From: Macrolepiota albuminosa
Taxonomy: Eukaryota; Basidiomycota; Agaricomycetes; Agaricales; Agaricaceae
Reading direction: 5' to 3'
Length of the DNA stretch: 64,000 nucleotides
NCBI GenBank assembly: GCA_027475525.1
Contig: JAMWFC010000126.1
Span: forward strand, 744,001-808,000
The notes under the pieces are model-generated. The model saw only the letters and a list, made by a program, of their open reading frames with translations. It made no database searches and had not been told where the DNA came from. Below, piece by piece: positions 57,184 to 64,000 of this stretch. Position 1 is the stretch's first letter. Each line of letters starts with the position of its first letter. The translations under genes were made by a program, and so were the position numbers.

Positions 57184-57388
57184 GTTGTACTGTACAGTTG
57201 TTTCCTATTCTTCAGAAGCCTCAGAAGCATCCAACCTGGCATAGGGAATCCCTAGACTTGTTCTCATTGGATCTCCCTCTGCCAGGTGAGTAGTTATTAT
57301 GATATTATCAGTATATACTCTAATATACTTTGGATCTCCCTCTGCCAGCTGTGTGACTGAGCCACACTCTATAGAGGTCGCTCTTAAA
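57184..57388 (+). repeat. A2 5' LTR, 3' part only
   Basis: It starts TGTTGTACTGTACAG, about 290 bp into the family-A LTR, directly after copia I protease text. It ends GGTCGCTCTTAAA, a decayed CCCTTACA. Confidence 0.82.
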
Positions 57389-57502
57389 GCAGAACAAGTC
57401 TCTACAGTTTGGTCTGTAAGCCCCCTTCAGCCTGCTTGAGCCCTCTCTTGCCTCTTTAGGTCCCTCCCCCACTGGATTACTCTCTGCCCCTCTGTTGCTT
57501 CT

Positions 57503-58640
57503 ATGATCCAACCAGCCCCCTCAGACACTCTCTTGGATGCTTCTGCCCCTCAGAATGATGCCTGGGGTCACTTGCTTGCTCTGGAGACTCAGATGCAGAC
57601 TACTCAAGCTTCCTTCACCCTCCACACCACCGAACTTGCTGGATTATGTCAGGCCACAGACACCATCTCCCATTCCCTTCAGGCCCTTTTAGAGCGCCTC
57701 CCTCTCACTCCTACCCCTCTCCAGGCACCTCCAGTTAGGGCTGACACACCCCCAGTCCCTTGCTTTGGGGCCTCCCCCCCAGTTCATGCCAATATTCCTC
57801 GCCCAGCACTCCCAGACGCATTCAATGGTGACCGAGCGATAGGCGAGCGTTTCCTGCAGTCCTGCATCACCTATATTCAGCTCAGTGGTGAGGCTTTCCC
57901 CTCTGATGCTCTCAAGATTGCTTGGATTCTTTCTTACATGAAGTCTGGGCAAGCTTCAACATACGCGCTATGAATCTTTCAATTCCCTGGAGGAGTGGAG
58001 AGTTTTGGAAGTTGGAATCAGTTTGAGAAGGAGTTTTGGACAGAGGTCTTCCTCCTGGACCCTGCTAAGGTGGCAGCCCTCACTCTTTGAGATCCTCATC
58101 GATATTGGCAGAGGAAGCAGACCTGAAATGAGTATATTGACTCCTTCAGAGCTCTTGCTGAACAGGCCTGCTATCCAAATGGTCTTCATCTCTCTCTCAC
58201 CTTCTGAGATGGCCTCCTTCCCTCTCTCATGGACTGGATTGACAGCATGGCTGAGGGACGACCTGACAACATGAGTATTGAGACCTGGTATCAGGTAGCA
58301 CGTGATCAGTGGCAGCTCATGGAGTTACAATGTGAGCTCCACCATGGAACTGCCCCTCACTCCACCTCATAGGCATCTTTTTCTGCTCATCATCCCATCC
58401 AGCCCTCCCTTCTATTTTGTGCTCTAGCCCCGGCTCAGATACCTGTGGCATGTCCCCTTCCTCTTGGAGTACCTATGGATGTTGATGCTTCTCATCAACA
58501 TTCCTCTCTTCCTCTCCTCTGCCATGGTTGTAAAAAGCCTGGTCACTTTGCTCAATACTGTCTCCAGAGGTTGGAGGTGCGCTATCCCTCAGCTTTAGAG
58601 CAGGAAGAGCTCCTTCCCCAGCTCCTTGCTGCCTGAGACC
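57503..58640 (+). pseudogene. A2 gag
   Basis: The ATG at 57503 opens 157 codons (MIQPAPSDTLLDASAPQNDA ... SYMKSGQASTYAL). The protein has a heptad-like N-terminus, a Pro-rich linker and the capsid entrance RPALPDAFNGDRAIGERFL. A stop at 57971 and several frame changes follow. The C-terminal part, 58445-58636, is open and carries an intact CCHC knuckle CHGCKKPGHFAQYC. This is the best gag copy of family A in the window. Confidence 0.83.
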
Positions 58641-58801
58641 TTCAAGGAAACCCCCTTTCCATATGTACAGACTGAAACAGAACCTTTGGAGAAGTCCTTG
58701 GATCCTGTAGAAGCTGTAGCAGAACCATTGAATGGATTCTGTGGTTCTGCAGAGGAGGGTTTTCAATAGAGCAACAGATGAGTTGTATGCCTTCACTGCC
58801 T

Positions 58802-59210
58802 GGTTAACCTATTGACTCAAGCTGCCTAGTGGAATTAGTCGACTCTATCCAGTCTTCAATGTGATGAAGCTCTCTCCAGCTCCAGAGGATCTAATCCCAC
58901 GTCAACCTCTACAGCCATCTCCACCTCCAGTTCTGGTAGACAACCAAGAAGTGTATGAAGTGGAATGGATCCTAGACAGCTGACTCTTTAGGAACAAGCT
59001 TCAGTTCAAGGTCAAGTAGAAGGGCTATGGAATCGAGGACATCTCCTGGGAGTCACAAGAGAATGTCCATGCCCCTGTCTTGATCCAGGAATTCTATCAA
59101 CAGCATCTCAATGCTCCCCAGGCAATCAGAGGCCTCTATTCTCTTTCCAAGGTAGACCAGACCATCCAGAACTACTTCTATCCAGCACATCGAGACACCA
59201 CGCTCTAGAG
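58802..59210 (+). pseudogene. A2 integrase C-terminus and chromodomain
   Basis: The text reads SRLYPVFNVMKLSPAPEDL, then the chromodomain EVYEVEWILDS, RNKLQFKVK and KGYGIEDISWESQENVHAPV, and ends in DQTIQNYFYPAHRDTTL. There are stops after WILDS and at the Trp of KWKGY. The purine tract TAGAGAGGGGGTGA lies just before the LTR at 59220. Confidence 0.85.
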
Positions 59211-59219
59211 AGGGGGTGA

Positions 59220-59717
59220 TGTTAGGAAACTCCTCATTTCTTCCTTTTTTCATTCCTTATCTCTTCACTCTCTCTTCATTTATTCTCTTATTTCTTCTGA
59301 CGTTATTTTATTTTACTGTTTCTATTCTTTTAACACTATCTGTTAGTACTACTCTCAGCCCTGGAGGTGCTCTGGTTTTTTAGCTACTATTCAGGCGAGT
59401 GTGGGCTTCTCAGCACCACTTCCAGACCACTTATATAAGCCAGAGTTTGCCAGAGTTTGCCTCCTATTTGTGCAATTATTTGTGTAGGCAATTTTCGAGT
59501 TTTTAAGATTTTGTTGTACTGTATAGCTGTTTCCCATGCTTCAGAGGCCCCAGAAGCATCCAACCTGGCATAGGAAATCTCTAGACTGGTTCTCTTTAGA
59601 TCTGCCTCTGCCAGGTGAGTAGTTATTATGATATTGTCAGTACATACTCTAATATATTTTGGATCTCCCTCTGCCAGCTGTGTGACTGAGCCATATCCTC
59701 TAGAGGTTGCCCTTACA
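59220..59717 (+). repeat. A2 3' LTR
   Basis: 498 bp, TGTTAGGAAACTCC ... GCCCTTACA, preceded by a clear polypurine tract. It is intact apart from scattered transitions. Confidence 0.92.
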
Positions 59718-59987
59718 ACAACTGTGCAAACAAGGCAGGAAAACTCCAGACTTTGGAAGTCAGAACGGCAAACTCCAGCTTATATAAGCAGTGCTGAAGG
59801 GCCCACACTTGTCTGAATAATAGCTAAAGAACCAGAGCACGTCAAAGACTGAGAATAGTACTAAGAAATAGTGTTGAGAGAATAGAAACAGCAAAATGAG
59901 AGAATGATAGAAGAAATAAGGAAATGAGTGAAAGGAGAGTAAAGGAATAAGGAGTGAAAGAAGGAAGAAATGAGGAGTCTCCTGACA
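59718..59987 (-). repeat. Family-A LTR fragment, reversed
   Basis: About 270 bp matching the 5' half of the family-A LTR in reverse, from ACAACTGTGCAAAC to TCCTGACA. Its missing part is not on the other side of A2. This junction therefore reflects deletion or recombination rather than a clean nested insertion. Confidence 0.85.
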
Positions 59988-60453
59988 GCAAATGTCCATA
60001 TCCAGAAGTCTATATCAATGGAAGTATTGATTCAGGCTGGAAGACCCACTTGCTGGAGTGCTAAGTATCAAGATACATTCTCAATGTCTACAACAAAAGC
60101 AAAGTACATTGCCTTGGGAAGGGCATCCAAGCAAATACAATAGATGTTCTCAGTGCTGGCAGAAATTGGCTTTAGTGTTCCCTTATCCACATCCCTGAAT
60201 GATAACAATAACAGTTCAATTACGATAGCCAAGAACAAACAGAACCATAACTATGTCAAGCATATTGATGTGCACCACACCACCACTTTATATGTCATTT
60301 AGTCAAGGAGGGAAAGATCAAGATTGAATGCATGCCAAGCACTTAGAAAATTGCAGGCTTGTTCACAAAGCTGCTACCATGCCCTCAGCACCACCAGTTC
60401 TGTGTTGCCCTCTATTTATGCAATGCATGATGTGTACTGTGAGTCTGGAAGAG
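59988..60453 (+). pseudogene. Copia I RNase H end
   Basis: The plus strand reads CWSAKYQDTFSMSTTKAKYI, ALGRASKQIQ, a stop, then AEIGFSVPLSTS and AKNKQNHNYVKHIDVHH. This is homologous to H (KNKKNHNCIKHIDVHHHVI). Further frames give a decayed counterpart of the H end. GAGTCTGGAAGAG just before 60454 is the purine tract. The parts between protease and RNase H are missing. Confidence 0.78.
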
Positions 60454-60604
60454 TGCTGGAGAGGGATCATGGTATGCACATGAGCAGTGTGTTGCAGGTG
60501 AGGATGATTAGAAAAAACTATACAGTCGAGAATATGGAATCAGATTCAGAGATCAGAGATACCTCAGTCATTTATACACCGACTGAGGTATGTGCTGTTT
60601 AACT
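60454..60604 (+). repeat. Probable 3' LTR of copia I
   Basis: About 150 bp starting TGCTGGAGAGGG after the purine tract and ending near GCTGTTTAAC. It aligns with the H LTR (22159-22319), including the CCTCAGTC/GACTGAGG inverted repeat. The terminal bases are decayed. Confidence 0.5.
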
Positions 60605-61752
60605 TTACAAGTATAGAGGTATATATTAACATAAACTACAGTCACTGTTATCAACACCCCTGATTGTCTTGCTGCCTTGCACTGCAAATACATATGTATT
60701 TCTAATACAAAAACACAGACAATCAAATCAGTATATTTTAAACTGAATATACAAGGCACCTCATGGCCCAAACAGGATGCTAATTGTGATGATCCTGCTT
60801 GCATGGTGGGGGCAGTGTGCTAATTCAAGTAACCAGTAGCAAGAAGATTCCCATCATCTTTGAAAAGAGTGCATGGACAATGTTTGAGATTGTTTGGAGA
60901 TACTTACCTGCACTGCTAGTATCCATAGTTGCAAATGTGCTGCAGCTGCTGATGGAACTCCTGTGGCCAAGACAAAGTAGTATGTCATTGTCCAGATCTT
61001 TAATTAAATCTTTTCTTCATATTCTAATACCTCTTCAAGCACTCAAGCTGTATAATTATCTATCATTATCTTTTTTTTCTGTATTTGGAAATTCATTCAA
61101 ATCTTATTGTATCTTATGAATTGCTATTTTATTGTTGTATCTTGATCACCATATAATAACATCTATTTAATATGTATTTTCAGTGAAAGCTTGACATATG
61201 AAAGTCATATCACAGAGATCTAGCCATGACACAAATAGTGTTAGGATTAGATGTGATAATGTGACAAGGTAATGAGGTGCCACAAACCAATGTCAAAGCC
61301 ATGATGTCTCTAACTGAGCCATTGGCCTTACATTGTCCTTACTCACTTTTGTATCAGTGTCCCACATGCAGAGTACCCTCCGTTACATTACGCATTCTGA
61401 GGATATGACAATTACATTTTATACTACAAACAGACATCATGCTAACATACTGTACATAGATTAAGACTTATGTGTCCATTCATAGGTGTCTGCCACACCG
61501 TTGATATTGCTGCTTCCAACAAATAGAATCTATATGGCTGGTCTTGCATGGAGTTATTTTAGATCTTGATATGGTTTTGCCAATGTTAAGAATAGACATC
61601 CGTGCTCACCAACCTAAAGAGGGAATGGTAGGAATCCAATAGACCTATGATAGCATGCATCTCTCATGCATTACACTCTCAAGCCTAGTCGGGCCATAGA
61701 TCAGTGATACATAATGCATTACACCCTCAAGCACGGTCAAGAGAGGGTTATG
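60605..61752. other. AT-rich stretch without recognised gene
   Basis: No retroelement or host domain was recognised. A possible 5' splice site on the minus strand (CAG/GTAAGTATC near 60905) has no supporting exon. Two copies of a word GCATTACAC(T/C)CTCAAGC lie at about 61667 and 61719. Confidence 0.4.
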
Positions 61753-62130
61753 TGTTAGAACCCTGTGTGTCTATAGTTCGGTATACCTGACAAGTAAGTT
61801 TAAGTCCTCAGTTCAATGTTCAATTGACTGATATTCGTAACTACCTGACAAGTAAGTTTAAGTCTATCGTAGTTACGTTAGCGCATGTAATCAGTATATG
61901 CGTAGTCCACTCACCCTCAGTTCAATGTTCAATTGACTGAGGGTGTGTCATTCTGTATGTCGTATATATATATTCGAGTAACAAAGGAAGGGGCTCATGT
62001 CAGGGGTGTTGTGTGTCAAATAAAGAAGTAGCGGATGGACAATGGGTGCTTTGACAGTGCGAGTGACGGGGTCGAGGTTGACGGTGCATTGAGGCCATTT
62101 TGTGGCCATGTCAGTTATTGAATGCCAACA
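61753..62130 (-). repeat. Element G 3' LTR
   Basis: 378 bp, plus-strand TGTTAGAACCCTG ... ATGCCAACA. It contains two copies each of ACCTGACAAGTAAGTTTAAG and TCAGTTCAATGTTCAATTG, and the hairpin CACCCTCAG...CTGAGGGTG at 61912-61945. The minus-strand purine tract CGGTGAGGAGGAG follows at 62131-62143. Confidence 0.88.
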
Positions 62131-62190
62131 CTCCTCCTCACCGAATACCTCGACGCGATAATGTCTCCTCCTTGCATGGAATGTGGCGTC

Positions 62191-63582
62191 TCATTGCAGT
62201 CTCAGCAGGTCTCGAAGTCGTAGGAAGAGTGGGGTAGCGAGCGCTTTCGTGAATAGGTCCGCGACGTTGTATTTAGTGTTCACATACCGTATGCAAATCT
62301 CGCCTGCCTGGACCCGCTCGCGTAAGAAATGATACTTAATGTCGACGTGTTTCACGCACGCGTGGAGTGTGGGGTCCTCGGACAGGTTAATGGCTGCGTT
62401 ATTATCACAGAGGATGGGTGTCGGTTTACTCGTAATATCGTAGCCAATCCCCTTGAGCAGGGTGCGTAGCCACACACATTCTTGGGCACTTTTGAAGGCG
62501 GCCATGTATTTGGCCTCGCAAGATGATGCAGCGACCGATCTCTGTTTACGCGCCGCCCATGACACAACACCTGAGCCCAGGCTCCATGCGTATCCGCCAA
62601 TGCTGCGCCGCGTGTCCAAGCAGTTGGCCCAATCTGAGTCGGTGAAGCCAGTGAGGTTAACAGGATCGATTCTGCCGCCGAGCACGAGCTTAAGGTCCCA
62701 TGTTCCCTTGAGATACCTGACGAGCCGCGTTGCTGCCCTCCAGTGAATTGCAGTGTAAGAGTCCATGTACTGGGTCAGCTGTTGGACAGCGTACGCTATG
62801 TCAGGGCAGGTGGAGATGGCTAGATATAGGAGACATCCGACCAGGGATCGGTATGGTGTTCGTATAAGGGCGTCGACCTCAGTTTGGGGGAGGGAGGATC
62901 TGTCGATCTTGCAGAGCTTCAGGCCCGGTTCCATGGGGAGGGATAGCGGTGCTGCATTTGACTGCCCGAATTGGGATATAATCTTGTCTATGAGTGCGGT
63001 CTGTGATAGCTTTACGAGGTGTCTGTCGTTGTCCCACTCGAGCGCAATACCTATGACAAATCTCAGTAACCCAAGATCCGATATAGTCCAGACAGATCTA
63101 AGTTGGTCCTTGAAGTGTTCGTTCTCTGACTTGCTGCTGGCAACAGACAGGAAGTCGTCGACATGGACAGCCGCTATTATCGTTCCTGTGTCAGTTTTTC
63201 GGTAATATACGCATGATTCGCATGATAAGTGCGTGAATCCCCAGGAAATCATGTTGCTGTTAAGTGTGTGGTTCCATATGCGGCCAGCTTGTTTCATTCC
63301 GTAGAGTCCGCGTAGCAAGCACCATACCCAGTTCTCCTTCCCTGGTTCCTCAAAACCTTCGGGTTGCATCATGTATTGAGTCTCCTCCTCTGGGAGCAGT
63401 CCGTATAGGAAGGCCGTCTTGATGTCGATCTGGGCAGCGTCCCAGTCCTGTGTTGCTGCGAGGTGTAGCAATACCCGCCACGATTCCATGCGTGCCGTTG
63501 GAGAGGTAGTCCTGGCCATATACCTGTTTGTATCCTTTGAAGACAAGACGAACCTTGAACCGGACCGCCTTTCCATTCTCAT
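62191..63582 (-). CDS. Element G reverse transcriptase and RNase H (pol C-terminal block)
   Basis: 463 uninterrupted codons. The frame is entered after the shift near 63510, so the first Met is not a real start. Order: SPTARMESWRVLLHLAATQD, IDIKTAFLYG, the LLRGLYGMKQAGRIWNHTL block, and the catalytic box VHVDDFL (about residues 140-147). Then come SLVGCLLYLAISTCPDIAY, RNase H GFTDSDWANC, CEAKYMAAFKSAQECVWL, LCDNNAAINLSEDPTLHA, and the terminal VNTKYNVADLFTKALATP. All key acidic residues are present. The enzymes make cDNA from element RNA in the cytoplasmic particle. Confidence 0.92.
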   Translation of the reverse strand: MRMERRSGSRFVLSSKDTNRYMARTTSPTARMESWRVLLHLAATQDWDAAQIDIKTAFLYGLLPEEETQYMMQPEGFEEPGKENWVWCLLRGLYGMKQAGRIWNHTLNSNMISWGFTHLSCESCVYYRKTDTGTIIAAVHVDDFLSVASSKSENEHFKDQLRSVWTISDLGLLRFVIGIALEWDNDRHLVKLSQTALIDKIISQFGQSNAAPLSLPMEPGLKLCKIDRSSLPQTEVDALIRTPYRSLVGCLLYLAISTCPDIAYAVQQLTQYMDSYTAIHWRAATRLVRYLKGTWDLKLVLGGRIDPVNLTGFTDSDWANCLDTRRSIGGYAWSLGSGVVSWAARKQRSVAASSCEAKYMAAFKSAQECVWLRTLLKGIGYDITSKPTPILCDNNAAINLSEDPTLHACVKHVDIKYHFLRERVQAGEICIRYVNTKYNVADLFTKALATPLFLRLRDLLRLQ

Positions 63583-64000
63583 CGCGTTTGATCTTGAACA
63601 CGGGTCTCCCTTTTTGTACTTTCTGGCCTACAGGTACCTCATCTCTAGGGATAAGCTTGTATACGCCCATGTCTTTTAGTGACTGTAGCTCATTGCGGTA
63701 CCCAGCTTCCCATTCTTTGGCATACGGTGATGCCATCGCCTCTTTCCACGTGCGGGGTTTGTCTCCCAGGTCTATGTAAGCCGGGTCTTCCAGGGACTCA
63801 ATTGCGGCTAGTAGGCGCTCTATGTCTTCCATCGATGCTAAGTTGGCTATGTCTGGTTCGTCGTCATTATTCCCTTCCCCTGCCATCAACTGTTGTGGGG
63901 GGACATGAGGAGGATCCTGTAGTGTCCCTGCTGCCTGATGCTTTTCAGCCCGCATGGCGCGCAATCTGTCAGCAGCTGCACGAGATTCTTGGACAGCCAC
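63511..64000 (-). pseudogene. Element G pol, upstream part (linker and start of reverse transcriptase)
   Basis: Open from the window end: a charged linker (ESRAAADRLRAMRAEKHQAA, then DEPDIANLASMEDIERLLAA), then KPRTWKEAMASPYAKEWEAG, MGVYKLIPRDEVPVGQKVQK and FKIKRDENGKAVRFKVRLVF. It ends KGYKQVYGQDY. There a shift separates it from the block at 62191-63510; one missing base (or two extra) after GQDY would reconcile the frames. Confidence 0.88.

Larger units (their letters stand above)
57184..59717 (+). mobile_element. Gypsy element A2, internal-deletion derivative
   Basis: It consists of a truncated 5' LTR (57184-57388), a nearly complete gag (57503-58640), a direct jump near 58800 to integrase C-terminus and chromodomain (58810-59200), polypurine tract, and complete 3' LTR (59220-59717). 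Protease, reverse transcriptase, RNase H and the integrase core are absent. Such units can only move with help from a complete relative. No TSD is visible because the 5' end is truncated. Confidence 0.85.
61753..64000 (-). mobile_element. Ty1/copia element G, 3' half, best preserved
   Basis: A 3' LTR (61753-62130), purine tract and pol (62191 to the window end) on the minus strand. The pol text is related to E1 but keeps many CpGs, has a 463-codon uninterrupted block and shows a single frame shift near 63510, so it is the youngest copia insertion here. The 5' half lies outside the window. Confidence 0.9.

Noticed and set aside
1..64000. CRISPR array, tRNA or rRNA genes, bacterial operons
   Set aside because: No regularly spaced short repeats with unique spacers, no cloverleaf sequence and no ribosomal sequence were found; all evidence points to a fungal nuclear genome.

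Overview
The window reads as repeat-dense chromosomal DNA of a basidiomycete fungus, most likely an agaricomycete. The evidence is the abundant fungal-type Ty3/gypsy and Ty1/copia retrotransposons, some with chromodomains, a DUF6699-type host gene, and a tyrosine-recombinase fragment of the kind common in mushroom genomes. Almost every retrotransposon reading frame is broken by stops and shifts. Most of the window is poor in CpG and rich in TpG/CpA, as expected from cytosine-methylation decay or a RIP-like process. I saw no CRISPR, rRNA, tRNA or bacterial-type operon.

Layout. (1) 1-6.8 kb: gypsy family A (A1), fused near 4.2 kb to the RNase H/integrase part of gypsy family B. (2) 6.8-12.2 kb: a second family-B copy with its 5' LTR and gag, hit by a solo A LTR and joined to the 3' end of a related element (B') that carries a third ORF. 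(3) 12.2-15.5 kb: a solo A LTR, a gypsy chromodomain remnant (K) on the minus strand, a solo LTR of family C, and a Tc1/mariner-like remnant. (4) 15.5-18.5 kb: a B-related gypsy element (D) on the minus strand. (5) 18.5-22.2 kb: the only host-like stretch, CpG-retaining, with the DUF6699 gene, two weaker gene candidates and the recombinase fragment. (6) 22.2-56 kb: one large nest (below). (7) 56-60.6 kb: a plus-strand copia remnant (I), split by a deletion derivative of family A (A2). (8) 61.75-64 kb: the best preserved copia element (G), running off the window.

The nest is resolved by target-site duplications (TSDs). Copia H, minus strand, was split by copia E1 (22437-52813, TSD ctatg/ctatg); joining the two H flanks restores the conserved RNase H end. 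E1's gag was hit by gypsy C (27026-39360, TSD acaag/gcaag) and by gypsy B (39402-51644, TSD ggcag/ggcag); removing both restores an open gag frame. C carries two solo A LTRs (TSDs gccca and gtgag) and a ~1 kb foreign LTR in its own 5' LTR. B carries a ~1 kb solo LTR and a solo C LTR (TSD gatag). Insertion order is therefore H, then E1, then B and C, then the solo LTRs.

Most notable points: family B has a long extra ORF (about 810 codons) between integrase and 3' LTR, conserved in the related copy at 10.8-12.0 kb and not recognised by me; four perfect tandem duplications of exactly 77 bp occur at two distant places, which looks like an assembly artefact and breaks the B' ORF; CpG decay changes abruptly near 23.2 kb inside E1.
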